NCBI GenBank assembly: GCA_027946555.1
Contig: JAPEVC010000262.1
Coordinates: forward strand, 1-46,644
Source of the DNA: Gnomoniopsis sp. IMI 355080
Taxonomy: Eukaryota > Ascomycota > Sordariomycetes > Diaporthales > Gnomoniaceae
Length of the DNA stretch: 46,644 nucleotides
Reading direction: 5' to 3'
The notes beneath the pieces are model-generated. The model was given only the letters and a program-made list of their open reading frames with translations. It ran no database searches and had not been told where the DNA came from. Shown here piece by piece: positions 34,300-45,961 of the stretch (within the stretch, counting starts at the first letter, position 1; each line of letters starts with the position of its first letter). Made by a program: the position numbers and the translations under genes.

Positions 34300-36089
34300 T
34301 TATAGCGCATACTTGAAGCCTAATCCGCGGTCATCCTCAAATTTGTCGACCGTTATTCCCTCCGCAATGAACTTGTTTTTGCGGGCGTTGCGCCGACGCC
34401 AGACTGTCCACAACACAAAGGCTGAACAGGCCGAAGCAACGACTCCGCTGAAGGAAATGGCGTTGCCCATTTTGTAACGGGGCGCGTCGGTAGAAGGATA
34501 AATCTGAGAAGACATGGCGCCAGACACTACCGTGAAGGACATGACGATCGGCATGGAGACAGTACGCTTGCTGTCCGGGGCCACATTATTACTGACCCAT
34601 CTGAACCGCCATTAGCATCTTCATTGTACTGTACGTCAAAAAGATGGATGCGGATGTCTTCGAGAAGAGAGATATACCCTGTCCCGCAAGCCAAAGTCGT
34701 GCCGAAGAATGGGCAAGTGGGACACACTTACGAGAGATGAAGAACCGCAAATGGGTAGATTCCTGCGGCTATGAAGTACAGGGCCAAGTACCCAACTCGA
34801 GGGTTTTCCTGTCCGAGGGCGATCGCGTAGCCAATAGCTGCAAAGCAGTAGGGGAAAATCATCATGAAGCAACGGCGATTCAACCTGTCGGAGAAGTAGG
34901 TAATCGTGGCGAGTGCCAGTGAACCTATGACATATAGCGGAACGCTGAGAAGATTGGCTTGGAGACGAGTGTACCTGTACATAGAACATCAGCATCCTGA
35001 CCTGCAGCTTATCCTCTTCGCAAGAAGAATGATCGAGCCTGGCTGCAATAGACTATAGGTGATAGAGAGATGCAGCTGTCACTTACCCCATGCTGAGGAT
35101 CAACGTAGGTGCAAATAGGCTGAATCCTAATGCCGGGAAAGCCGTGACGAATCCCATGATTGCCGCAAACCAGACTAATGGGTCCGCGAGTGTGATACGC
35201 AGGTACTTCCAGTCAAACTTTTCCTGTCCCCAATAAGCCGTATCCCGCTCCCTGACCGCCGCCATCGTAGCTCTCTCCTCGGTCGTCAAGAACCAGGCCG
35301 TCGCGGGCTTGGCAGGCAGCGATACATAGCAGACCACCCCAAAGACCAAGCTCACGATGCCTTCAATGACAAAAAGCCAACGCCACGCAGCCAGTCCCAG
35401 CCGGTCGCCCATGACCTGTACGCCATAGGCAATGAGTCCACCACACGCGCCTGACACACAGATGCCGTAAAAGATGGACGCCATTCGCTTGCTCTGCATC
35501 TGGCGCGGGTAGACGTTGCCAATGTAGATGGGCAACGCGGCGGCAAGACAGGCTTCAAAAAGGCCGAGCACGAGGCGGCAGGCGACGATTTGGTGGTAGT
35601 TGTGGCAGAAGCCCGTGCCGATCGTGATGGCGGACCAGCTGACGGTCGCGATGGCCAGGGCGCGGTTGGCGCCTATGCGCTTGACGGCAATGGCCCAGGG
35701 GATTTCGACGCATGCGTAGGACACGAAGAAGAAGGACCCGAGATTGTTGAACTGCGTGCCGGTGAGGCCCAATTCGGTTTCGAGGCCCATGACGCGAGCG
35801 TTGCCTGTAGTTTCGCCGGAGAGACAGGGTTCAGATTGTAATCTTGTCTGAAATGATTGTGATTTGCTAGTGCTTGCGGTGAGAGGTGCAACTCACCAAT
35901 ATTCGACCTGTCTAGGTACCCGAGGAGGATCAAAAGGAAAAGCTGCGGCATTACAATCAGGTCATACTTCTTCCAGCAACGGCGTTCAATCTGGGGATCG
36001 ATAGACGATGTATCGATCGAGCCGTTTGCTTCGTGGACCACCTCATGAATGCCATCTTTGCTTAATTTTTCTGTATATGTTGGGTCCAT
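34300..36089 (-). CDS. MFS transporter, anion:cation symporter family (second Dal5-like)
   Basis: Four exons on the minus strand (36089-35897, 35804-35087, 34974-34732, 34600-34300; introns 92, 112 and 131 nt) encode 484 aa. TM1 holds LLGYLDRSNIGNARVMGLE, the family signature; further landmarks are FFFVSYACVEIPW, LVLGLFEACLAAALPIYI and the cytosolic WFLTTEERATM. About twelve hydrophobic segments are visible. As in the family, it should import a carboxylate, vitamin or allantoate-like anion with protons at the plasma membrane; the substrate is not readable. It belongs to the same family as the transporter at 26603 but is clearly a different subgroup, so it is not a recent duplicate. It converges on the P-loop gene, leaving only 123 bases between their ends. 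Confidence 0.9.
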
Positions 36090-37261
36090 GGTATGAAGAT
36101 GACTTCAAGAAATGGCTGAACCAAGAGTATAAAAACGAATAGGTCTGTTTCTGTCCAGCAGCTAGACGGGTCTGTATTGCGTATGATAACGCAAGCAGCA
36201 ATTTTGGGAAGAAAGGAAAAGGGACAACAAAACAAAATTGAAAGAATTCCAAGGCCTGGGAAATATAGACACGTCTTTCTACTGCTGCTTTCCCATGATC
36301 GGGTTTAAGTTCGACATTACAGACTCTAAATAGAATCACCGCCATGGCAAATTCTAATATAGAGTTATATCGGTGCATGTGGTAAGTGAATCCAATAACG
36401 GGCAGCTGTTGGGCACCGATTTTCCGTCGCTTGGCTATAATTGTACTCTTTGTGCTAACAGATGAGCTGGTAGCGGATTGTACTTATTCCTACAGGCGGA
36501 TTACATTGATGTGGTCGTTGCTGTTGAGGTGCATCGGTTAGAGGCTTGGGCTTGGTAAACACTCAGTCACACAGTTTTGGTGCTTGAGTCAAGATCACGG
36601 GTGAAACCACCATAGAACTCTTCTCAAAGTACCGTGTGCGGAAATAATATCATCCCATCATTTCTCCTGCTGTCCAATATAAGAGCTACACTTGAAGATA
36701 TAGCAGTCGTACCTTCTGAAAAGTGCAACCGGCCAAGCTCGCTACGAGCATAATAGCAGCGGTCTGCTCGAGCTTATAGCGATCCCCGGGGCTGGTCTGG
36801 GTCCACTTGGAATGCGACCAAAGTAAAGGCCGCAAGGTTTGCTGTAATGGTATGATGAGCTATGCATATATCTTTTTTCTTACTTTTTGGGCGACGCGAT
36901 AGCCGTTGAAACTGGCGTCTGGCAAAATCCAAGGAGTGCCTACGGGCAACAAAATCGTTAAGTTTGCTGATCTTTTCCAAAAGTCACCCCACAAGCAGCA
37001 CCAAGGAGCGGGCCGCAGGCTGATCAGATCAAGCGGGCCAGCGGGCCAACGGGCAAAATGTCTGGCAGCATAATAATGGACTGTCAAAGTGGAATAAGGT
37101 TCCAAGACGTTCCAAGGTTTCCACGCGTAAATCCTATGCCCGCTATTTGGCGTTGAATTTGGGCTTGGTGAAGCATGACAGCCACTCAATCATCGGAGAC
37201 CTGAAGTCTCTGAGGATGCAAGTGGATCGGTCTAAGTTCCTTGGCTTATGAAATGGGCCTT
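36090..37261. other. Intergenic region upstream of the second MFS gene
   Basis: The promoter of the minus-strand MFS gene lies here. No ATG-initiated frame of note was found; the larger frames at 36774-37189 lack convincing starts or motifs. No repeat or RNA gene was recognised. Confidence 0.5.
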
Positions 37262-38042
37262 TTAGCCTTTCTGCTCGTCGTCGTAGTGGTAGTGTTTGCG
37301 TCGCCACCACCTGCAACGAATAGTCAGCGTTTCGAGTGTAATAATGAACCCTACCTTATGAAAAAGGCCATGGAAGTCCAAGAGCGCCAAGAATGTGATG
37401 TAAGAAGATTCGATAGATGATTCCGCCGAGGAAAGTCCCCGGAGTATGTCAAATCCAGAGCGAGAATTCTACGGGTGCTTAAACAGGTCGGAAGTAGCAA
37501 CACACGGGGCAGAAAGAAACAGCCCAATCACATTCCGACGACAAATCCTTGAGCTGAGACAACTTTCCAGTACTCTATGCGAAGACTTGTAGAATCGTAT
37601 GTGTCCGAGCACGATGCCAAAGCTGGCCGATGAAGTGCAAGGAGGGCAAATGATCGCGGTCATACCTAAGTCCAACCGCGAAACTCATCAGCAGTACAAT
37701 GAGCATTTGGATACATAGCACCAGCCCAAGCGATGTCGAGCGAGCGATGAAAGAGCTCGTCATTCTCGAAGTAGGTTTGGAAGATCGCCAAAGGTGTTGA
37801 GGACATCCCACGAGTTGAACAGTTAGCAGGTATCCAGCCGCAACACAACATGCAACCACGCGATCAGACCACCATTGGGTGCGGTGGTCGTTTGTAACGG
37901 TGGTCCGAGACGTATTATAGCCTGGATATGGAGAGCTGTCGACATTCTGGCTTGACTGACGCACCATGTCAAATCTAAGGTCTTCTTTAAGTCGAGACTC
38001 GGGCACGAATTGGGCGCTGTTGAGTTCTAGATGAGCGGCCAT
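37262..38042 (-). pseudogene. Decayed MFS monocarboxylate-transporter-like gene
   Basis: Read on the minus strand in shifting frames, this stretch gives the ordered landmarks of fungal MCT-like (MCH) transporters. They are: an N-tail from ATG 38042; APNGGLIAW near 37880; SWDVLNTFG near 37815; IFQTYFENDELFHRS and DIAWAGAM (37720-37800); IQMLIVLLMSFAVGLRYDR (about 37650-37715); EYWKVVSAQGFVVG (about 37520-37560); and LGGIIYRIFLHHILGALG (about 37380-37432). A 44-nt intron-like segment (37311-37354) then leads to a basic tail ending in TAA at 37262. Successive blocks lie in different frames, with in-frame stops between, so at least four indels have hit it. Only the first third to half of a usual 430-480-aa transporter is left, so the later helices were also lost. 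Intact members import monocarboxylates or related compounds. Frames were not joined into a product. Confidence 0.72.
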
Positions 38043-39110
38043 ACATGACAAGTGCTGCGGGTACTTGGTAATGCGTTCATCTGTTTGAGGCATGGGAAGT
38101 AAAGACGAGTCAGAACAAATGACAGAGGCAGCTCGATGACACAGGCAACGCGAGGAGTCGATCGCGTCAGAATTTGGCACCGCCAATATTGGTAGGGATT
38201 AGTAGCTATTCTAGGCGACCGATTTGCCAAATGAGGAAAAAGCATACACATAGGAGTGGTAAGGCTATGTTGACCAACGAATTGATCAATAGGTATGTGT
38301 GATTCGTGCCGGACAACGAAAATCTGCAGTGCCTTAGATACCCCAGTCAATACTCCTTTCCAGTATGCATTCCGGGCCACCTTTAGGCTTCCATCATCCT
38401 TCGATGTTCTTGTCTGAAAGTATTCTGGTGCCAGGTTGCTTCGAGCCTTCAAAGCAAAAGAGAATTTGGAAATGGAGCTTCGTTGCAACTGTACTCCAAC
38501 CAAAACCTACCTACCTAGTATCGCGCGCAGAGTCGTGAGCGGCTCGGGCGCACGGCCTACGGCGCACTCCCCCGTGGTCTAACAGCTGTCCTGTCGTTGC
38601 GCCGCCGCGCCGCCGCGCTACTGCTCAGGGCTACACACACAGAATTTACAATAATGCATTTTATTTAGCTTAACTAAGTAGGTCCCAATACCGCGCCGTA
38701 GCGCCGCAGCTTGCAGTCCTGCGCAATGCACACGCCGCTTTTTTACTCCTTTTGGGAGTCCACTCTTCGTCTTTCGGCCCATTGTACAACGTAGCACCAA
38801 CAGCAGCAAGGATAACTTTTTTTGTATATGGTGAGACTTGATATCGTGGTAGTATCCAGCCAGCTATTCGCCACCAACGGACTTCAAACCCACATGTAGT
38901 ATTATTAGTCCAGGCGGATGGGTGGGGATCAAGGCCTGAAGGCTGGAAGTCGGGGAGGAATTTCAGGTTGTTGGTTGTTTGTAGGTATCTTGTTATCCAT
39001 CCTTTGGCTACTTTCTCTGGCGATCCGCATTGGTGAAGTAGCTCTCCACCTTCTCAAGTCCATCAAACTTCACCGATTCCTTCCCTCAGACCTGGCACAG
39101 CCTCGTTATC
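38043..39110. other. Region between the transporter relic and the monooxygenase
   Basis: A minus-strand frame at 38027-38503 without recognisable motifs overlaps the start of the relic. Around 38525-38720 the sequence is GC-rich with short GCCGC/GCGCC units. A 54-codon basic ATG frame (38618-38782, minus) has no match I know. The last ~150 bases before 39111 are pyrimidine-rich and should be the monooxygenase leader. Confidence 0.45.
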
Positions 39111-41401
39111 ATGCCTGCAATTTTCGAGACCATCCTACCAGGCGTAGAGTACCCTGCAAAGGTTGACCTTCGCAAAGATGTGTATAAGCCTTTGCCCAAG
39201 ATCACTCCCGGGATCGTTGAGCCGGCTACGATGGCAGGTAGCGTATCGAAAACAGAGGCTCAAGCAGTTCTAAATGCGTTGAATGCAGCCTTGGCCAGCA
39301 ACGATGTTGAGAAAGTGGCCGATTGTTTCTACCCAGAACAGACCTTCTGGCGGGATATAGTGGCCTTCACTAGTCACTTACGTACCTTTTCGCAGGCCAA
39401 GGTCGTTGCTGCTGCTTTACTAGAAATGAAAACCCTTCGCGGCATCGAGGGCGAGCTCGAAATCTCCGGCGAGCCGCATTTCACTGTCATCAGTCCTGTC
39501 ATGGTGAGTTGGGCTCGCACTATAGCTCGCATGGTATGATGAAGCTGATTATGGCTCTTTACGAGGAAGGTCTTCATCGACTGTGGCTTGTCATTCCGTA
39601 CTAGCTCGCCTGCGCTGAGCTGCATGGGTAAAATGGTCTTATTGCCTATGAAAACGACGCAAGACAAAGTGTCTTGGAAGATCTGGGTCTTATCAACCTG
39701 GGTCGACAGTATCATTAAACACCCGGAAGATGAGTCGCTGCTGTTATCCGCTGGCAGAGACTTGGCTGACGACGCCCCAATCGAGACTGATGTATTCGTC
39801 ATTGGAGCTGGAACATCGTGAGTCTCACGTCACAAAACGAGAGTAACACAACTCTAACAACTGATAGCGGTCTCATGATAGCAGCTCGACTGAAAGCACT
39901 GGGCGTCGAGAGCATCATAGCTGATCGAAACAGTCAGGTCGGTGAAAGCTGGATGCACCGACACGACAGCCTCAAACTCCACGTGCCAACTTCCAATTGC
40001 GAAATACCTTACACTTGTAAGTAGTGCGTCCGCCTATACCTATTCCACATTCGAAAATTTGACGAGCCTCCCTTGAGCAGACTACCGGAAGGAGTTGCAG
40101 AGTCCCCACCGTCTCAGCAAGTACGAGGTAGCGGAACATCTCCAAAACTACGCTACGAATTTTCACCTCAACGTCCTCCTCTCAACAACCATACAGTCGT
40201 CTTTGTACAACTCAGTTGAGAAGAAGTGGACGTTCAAGCTGAAGACCACGAACGGGACCGGAACTAAGACCATTGTCAGCAAGCACCTCGTGCAAGCAAC
40301 CGGAATCGGCTCTGGAATACCACACTTCCCACCAATGGAAGACCAGGACCTCTTTCGCGGTGTCATCACCCACTCCTCGCAGTATCGCAATGCAAAATCG
40401 CTGGTAGAGAAAGGAGTCAAGGTAAGAACATAAATTTCTCTTTCTCCCATGCGCCTTTGCGCAGCTATTCCCACTTACGACAATGTTGTTAATGCTGTCT
40501 GACATACAAATTCATTAGTCTGTTGCTGTTATTGGGTCTGCCAACTCCGCCTTCGATGTGATTCAGGACTGTCACGATGCGGGCTTGGACACGACGATGG
40601 TGGTCCGTTCTCCAACTTACATATTTCCGTACGAATATGTGATGGACCCCCATGGCATTGGCGCTTATGATTTGATGCCGCTCGAGACGGCCGACAGAAT
40701 GCTGAATACTTTCCCACAAGCCCTTGATGGTCAATTCTCGCATGGCTTATTCGCCCACCTCGCCTCCCAGGAACCGTGAGTGTTTATCCCTTGGATATCG
40801 ACTCGATACTAATAGACAGACTAGTGACCGCTATCTCGCCCTCTTGCAGGCAGGCTTTCCCGTCATCGATAGCCGGGACCCCTCCGCCGACGTCCAACAT
40901 CACCTGGTAGAGCGCGGCGGTGGCCACTATGTCGACGTCGGCGGCACGAAGCTCATTGCCGAAGGGAAAGTAGCCGTGCGCGGCCGCGTGACGCCGATAC
41001 GCTACACCAAGACCGGGCTTCGCCTGTCTGACGGCACTGATCTCGACGCTGACGCTGTCATTTGGTGCACCGGGTTCGCCGATAAGGATGTCCGGTCGAC
41101 GGCGGAGGCGATCCTCGGGGTAGCACAAGCTGAGACGGTAGGCAGCAGTCACGACAGCACCAAAGATACCTCCCTCGGCCCCAAGGACATCGCGGCTCGA
41201 TTAGATGCCACGTGGGGTGTGGATGCGGAAGGAGAGGTCCGCGGAATGTGGAAGCGTCATTTGCGGATGGAGAACTACTGGGTCCTCGGTGGGGTGATTC
41301 AGCATCAGCGGTGGTGGTCACGGCCGCTGGCGCAGCAGATCAAATTGGCGATCATGGGAGACCTTCCGCCTGCGTATAGAGAAACACCGAACGCTCATTA
41401 G
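39111..41401 (+). CDS. Flavin-containing monooxygenase with N-terminal NTF2-like region
   Basis: Six exons (39111-39503, 39570-39817, 39868-40016, 40081-40421, 40519-40775, 40825-41401; introns 66, 50, 64, 97 and 49 nt) encode 654 aa. Residues ~45-190 look like the NTF2/SnoaL-type domain common ahead of this fungal FMO group (LNALNAALASNDVEKVADCF). The FAD Rossmann motif is VFVIGAGTSGL (G210-G215). The FMO fingerprint F355-RGVITHSSQ-Y365 fits FxGxxxHxxxY. The NADPH-binding site is VAVIGSANSAFD (from V379), with Ala where the second Gly is usual. A conserved AVIWCTGF block follows at about residue 530. Such enzymes use NADPH and O2 to oxygenate N, S or C atoms of soft nucleophiles; the substrate is unknown. 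The Tyr in the fingerprint is typical of FMO and N-hydroxylating types, not Baeyer-Villiger enzymes, which have Trp or Asp there. It lies just upstream of an amino acid permease on the same strand. Confidence 0.92.
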
Positions 41402-42597
41402 GATCAGAAAAGTGGAAATCATACTAGCTGATTCATTCTGCAATCTTTAGAAAACGCCCAACTGCTCTCTTCTCTTGTGAACGACACATGTTTACTCAAA
41501 TGTATATACGGATGCCACAAAGCTAATGTCCTGGCTGATTGTGGGTTCGCCTCCAGCGTGTGTAATAATACCTAGCATGAGAAAAGACGTGAACCTCATG
41601 AGTGAGACCACCAAGTACAAATCCGTTTGACTTTGTTTCGTCGTATCTTGGTTTACAACGTACCACAATTCGTACTCAGTACATAACTTTGCCGATTTCA
41701 TCAGTATTGCCTTTGTAAATGATGCCGAGTAACTTTCTACGCGATACTTTTTTATGAGCTAACATACGCTGCGTACCCAAAATGCTGCGCGACTCAGCGC
41801 GAGATCAGGAGAAATTGGCGTACGTGCCACCTAGGCTCCCCCGGTTTGTGAAGCAGATATAGGGTTCAAGTCTCTGGGCTTGTGAAGGTCCTTCTTTGAC
41901 AGCTGCTAACAGCTTCTCTATTATTATCATACTCAAAATTTGACTTCATGATCATGGGAGGCCGTATGATCAACATCGACGGCTCTCGAACTAATATTGA
42001 TTCTGCGCCAGTTTCAGCCCTTCACAGCTGCGAACCAGCCTCGTCCATTACCCGTTATTATCCGCTGCACGCTTTCAGGCTCTCACTCTCAACCTTGGAA
42101 GCTTCTCGAGCCATATCACATTCATAATCAGGTCCTGATCTATTGCATTATGAGGCATCTATGAGGTATTTCCAAGGGTACTAGAGTAGGATGGGGTCCA
42201 TATAGATGTCTTTATTGTTTTTCTCTCAACTGGAAATGTGGGAGCTGAGACCTGCTTCTTGAATCATATACATTTCTATATAAAATGAAGCCATAGGTGA
42301 CTTCCGGGGTAAGGAAGTTGTTGCCAAGACTTTACGTAAAAGAGACTTATACCGTGAGTCGACCACGCCAAAAACGGTACCACGTGAAATGGCGTGCTCA
42401 GAAGGAGTGAGATGATCATAGGTAGGATTGAGAAAGATAGACAACAAAAACTTTCTCACGATGAAGAGTGTCTGAGCATGTAGAGGATTCTCACAGTTCG
42501 CATTGTGCTGGAAGTCATCACAAGACAAAAGCCCTAGTGCTATCCCCGTCGCCCACTGCGGGGTCGAGCTACACCACACAGTTCTGCACTTACAACC
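41402..42597. other. Intergenic region between monooxygenase and permease
   Basis: No gene was recognised in these 1.2 kb. The minus frame 42226-42579 overlaps the permease leader and starts at a non-ATG codon. The region should hold the monooxygenase 3' UTR and the permease promoter. Confidence 0.5.
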
Positions 42598-44297
42598 ATG
42601 ATCGCCGACCTCGAGAAGACCACCGCGTCAAAGGATAATGCCCTCGAGTCGAAATCAGCGCAGCATGAAGATGTCAACATCTTGCACCCGGTGGTGGCCG
42701 ACAAGCTGCGGCGGTCTCTGTCGCCTCGACAGGTGCAGATGATCGCCATTGGTGGGACCATTGGGTAGGCCCCCCCCCATCCTTTTTGTCCATACAAAAA
42801 CTCTGCACACGGAAGGTGTAATAAATCAACAAAACTGAGCATTTCATATTTTTTTTTTATAGCACCGGACTGTTTCTCGGCACGGGCAAGGCTCTTGCTA
42901 CAGGCGGGCCTGCCTCGCTTCTCATCTGCTATGCGATCGTTGGCGGCATGGTCTTCGTTACGATGCTGTCACTGGGCGAGATGGCAGCATACGTCCCCGT
43001 GGCAGGAAGTTTCTGTACGTTTGCCGGGCGCTACGTGGACGATGCGCTTGGTTTTGCGCTTACGTGGAATTACTGGTTCAACGACGTCGTCTCGACGGCG
43101 GCGGATCTGGTGGCATTGCAGCTGCTCGTGCAGTACTGGACGGCTGATTTCCCATGGTATGCGCTGGGCATCATCGTATGGGTCATTATTGTTTTGACCA
43201 ACACGATCAATGTCCGCGCCTACGGTGAGCTCGAGTATTGGCTCTGCTTGCTCAAGGTGGTGACTATTGTCATTTTCATCATCCTCAGCATCGCTGTGAA
43301 CTGCGGCGCAAACACCTCGCACGAGTACATTGGCGCCCGGTACTGGTATCTCCCTGGTGCGCCCTTCGTAGGCGGGATCGGAGGCTTCGCCAGCGTCTTT
43401 GTTACAGCATCCTTTGCCTACGGCGGAACGGAGAGCATCGCCATTACAGCCGGCGAGACACGCGATCCAGCCCGACAGCTTCCCCGGGTCGTCAAGAATG
43501 TATTTTGGCGGATACTGGGGTTCTACCTTCTTTCCGTGCTGTTGATTGGATTGAATGTGCCGTATAATTACCCCAGCCTGAGCACCAAGACGACCAGCAC
43601 ATCACCATTCACCCTAGCATTCCAGATGGCCGGATCCAAGGTGGCCGGCTCCTTTATGAACGCGGTCATCATGACGAGCGCAATCTCCGCAGCGAACCAC
43701 GCCCTCTTCGCCGGTACTCGTCTCATGTACACCCTGGGCGTCAACGGGCACGCGCCCAAGGTCTTTGCGAAGCTCACACGCTACCAGATACCGCTAGTCT
43801 CCGTCCTCACGACATCCATCCTCTCCGGTCTGCTGTTCGGGGCCTCTTTTATCGGCGCTGGGCAGTTCTGGACCTGGTTGCAGAACATTGTCGGTGTGTC
43901 GAACCAGCTTTCATGGATCAGCATTGGTGTGTCGTCCTTGCGCTTCCGAGCGGGTCTAAAAGCCCAAGGGCGAGAGGACCTGTTGCCTTTCAAGAACTGG
44001 ACATATCCTTATGGACCTATTGTCGTTGTCGTTCTCGGCACCGTGATTGTACTTGTCCAGGGATGGAGCTGCTTCAGTCCCAGCTTCAGTCCAGTTGATT
44101 TTGTGAGCTACTATATCGAGCTACCTATATTTGCCCTCATGATTGTGGTTTGGAAGCTAGTGAAGAAGACGAAATTTCAGAAGGCCTCCGAGATGGATCT
44201 TGTGACGGATGTATACACAAAGGAGGACGCTGAGCCCCGTGAGGAGGGACACTGGAAGAGCAAGGCGAGGAGTGTTGGGACTTGGTTCTGCTTTTAA
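42598..44297 (+). CDS. Amino acid permease (APC superfamily, YAT type)
   Basis: Two exons (42598-42764, 42863-44297; intron 98 nt) encode 533 aa. The first helix carries the family signature RQVQMIAIGGTIGTGLFLGTG, interrupted by the intron. LGEMAAYVPVAGSFCTFAGRYVDDALGF, the ESIAITAGETRDPARQLPR loop and LFAGTRLMYTLGVNGHAPKVF are further hallmarks, with about twelve hydrophobic segments. These are plasma-membrane proton symporters for amino acids; specificity cannot be read here. The intron begins GTAGGC and runs at once into nine C; its 3' end is a nine-T-rich tract before ATAG. The ATG at 42598 is the first in frame and has a good context (ACCATGA). It follows the monooxygenase on the same strand and converges on the next MFS gene, whose stop is 140 bases away. 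Regulation by nitrogen supply is typical of the family but no site was identified. Confidence 0.93.
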
Positions 44298-44437
44298 TAT
44301 GATATCCCGAAATGGAGTATTCTCGAGACCAAAACGCTGATCCCTCAATCTGAAGCCACGCTCGTGACATTGCCACCGCATACATCATGTATGTCCTGAA
44401 ATCTTGCTATCATGAGCGAAATGCAGGTCGCGTTTCG

Positions 44438-45961
44438 TCATGCAATCGCGATTCGACTGAAGACAGACGTGGCCATTATGTAACAAGCACAGGTGACGAA
44501 GTAAGGCATGCCTAACGCAGCTCCTCCCAGACCAATTCCTCGTACCCATAGCACTGCCATGAGAGGGGCCCCGAGGAGCGAGCCCAGTGTTTTGACCAAC
44601 ATCACGATGGAGAAGATGTGTGTCTCGACCTCGCCAGTAGATGCAGCTTCTCCTCCACGCTCGATGGAGTCACCGGTGACCGAGGAAATTGCTGGTGATT
44701 TGAGCAATGAGAGCGTGAAGATCGGCAGTGCAGAGCCGAGAGCATAGACGAAAAGCCCTGGTATCAATATCCATATGGTCGCTGCCAGAGCAATAGCGAG
44801 AGCGCCGACGACAGAAACACCAAAACATGCGTTGGCGAAGTGTATATTGATTCGGTCCGATGAGCTCAGTGAGTCCTCACTCGGGAGAGGCCTGGTGACG
44901 GAGCGCAGGGCCCGTGGTATCACAAATGTCAATAGCGTGAAATTGACAACGGCCTTGCCTGAAATGAGATATCCTGCTGAAGCGAACGTCCAGTGATATC
45001 GCTTCGAGATGTACTGGACTAGAAGCTTGGTGTCAGAGCTAGCTAATGACGTGAGAAAGAAGCAGACGAGCATCAGCGTGAAGTTCCGCGAATGTCTCTT
45101 CAAGACCTGCTTGAGGTCCCGGAAGCGCTCCATGACTGAATGCAGCAACGAGGGATCATTCGCGTCCTGGGCTTTCAGCAGGGGAGACGACAAAAGAGGC
45201 TGTGCCTGCTCATCGCGGTCGCGTGATGAGGATGTGTGATCAGGAAGCATGCGGATGACAGGCACTGCTGCCAATAGCAGGCTGATTCCGATCCAGAATG
45301 GAAGCCATAGCATCACGGTCATAGACAGGGACGCCAACGCGGGCCCCAGCAGGTTGACGACGTACGATACTGAGCTCATGTAGCCAAAGTATGAGGCTCG
45401 AAGAACGTAGTCGTCCGTGATCCCGGCCGCCAGTGAATAGGTGATGGAGTTGAAGACGCAATCCCCGCCGAGAGACGAGAGCATTGGTCCCAATATGATA
45501 GCCATGGTGGGCAAAATTTGATCAAAGTAGCCGACGAGGACGGCCCAAGTCAACATGAAGACCCTAGGGACAAGATTGAGCCATAGCACAGCCCGTCTTC
45601 CGTACCTCTCAGCGACAAAACCGAGTGGGATTGTCATGATGAAGTCTCCAACGACCCAGATGGTGTCCATCGTTCCCTGAATCCATCCTAGGCCAATCTG
45701 GACGCCATCAATCTTGCAAAGCGTCTCCTCGATGCTGCCATCCTTTCCGATCTGGGAAGGATCATGTTGACGATAGTGTTCCAAGCAGAGACGCCGCTCA
45801 ATCACCAAATTCAGTGGCAGCTGGTACAAGCTTGCTGCGAGGTTGACCAGCAAGAGCAGAGTGAGAAGTGCGGCGATGGCAGATTTAGGAGGTTTTGGGG
45901 AGCGAAACACACTGACGGCGGCAGCAGCAGCAGGTTCATCATCATCACTATGCTGGGGCAT
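44438..45961 (-). CDS. MFS transporter, proton-coupled folate transporter-like type
   Basis: A single exon of 507 aa on the minus strand, starting at the ATG just inside a Ser/Asp/Ala-rich N-tail. Twelve hydrophobic segments can be counted, with a polar central loop (~residues 240-285). The MFS motif between TM2 and TM3 is PLGFVAERYGRRAVLW. The long first extracellular loop (residues ~55-85, with two Cys and CKIDGVQIGLGW) and the pattern PMLSSLGGDCVFNSITYSLAAGI resemble the fungal relatives of SLC46/PCFT transporters. It is expected in the plasma or vacuolar membrane; the substrate is unknown. The absence of introns contrasts with its neighbours, but codon use looks similar. Confidence 0.88.
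   Translation of the reverse strand: MPQHSDDDEPAAAAAVSVFRSPKPPKSAIAALLTLLLLVNLAASLYQLPLNLVIERRLCLEHYRQHDPSQIGKDGSIEETLCKIDGVQIGLGWIQGTMDTIWVVGDFIMTIPLGFVAERYGRRAVLWLNLVPRVFMLTWAVLVGYFDQILPTMAIILGPMLSSLGGDCVFNSITYSLAAGITDDYVLRASYFGYMSSVSYVVNLLGPALASLSMTVMLWLPFWIGISLLLAAVPVIRMLPDHTSSSRDRDEQAQPLLSSPLLKAQDANDPSLLHSVMERFRDLKQVLKRHSRNFTLMLVCFFLTSLASSDTKLLVQYISKRYHWTFASAGYLISGKAVVNFTLLTFVIPRALRSVTRPLPSEDSLSSSDRINIHFANACFGVSVVGALAIALAATIWILIPGLFVYALGSALPIFTLSLLKSPAISSVTGDSIERGGEAASTGEVETHIFSIVMLVKTLGSLLGAPLMAVLWVRGIGLGGAALGMPYFVTCACYIMATSVFSRIAIA

Noticed and set aside
38618..38809. Basic 54-63-codon minus frame in a GC-rich patch, considered as a transposon remnant
   Set aside because: Long version begins at a non-ATG codon; no transposase motif, no terminal repeats seen.
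26603..45961. Secondary-metabolite gene cluster
   Set aside because: Transporters and an FMO are present, but no polyketide synthase, peptide synthetase, terpene enzyme, P450 or cluster regulator was found.
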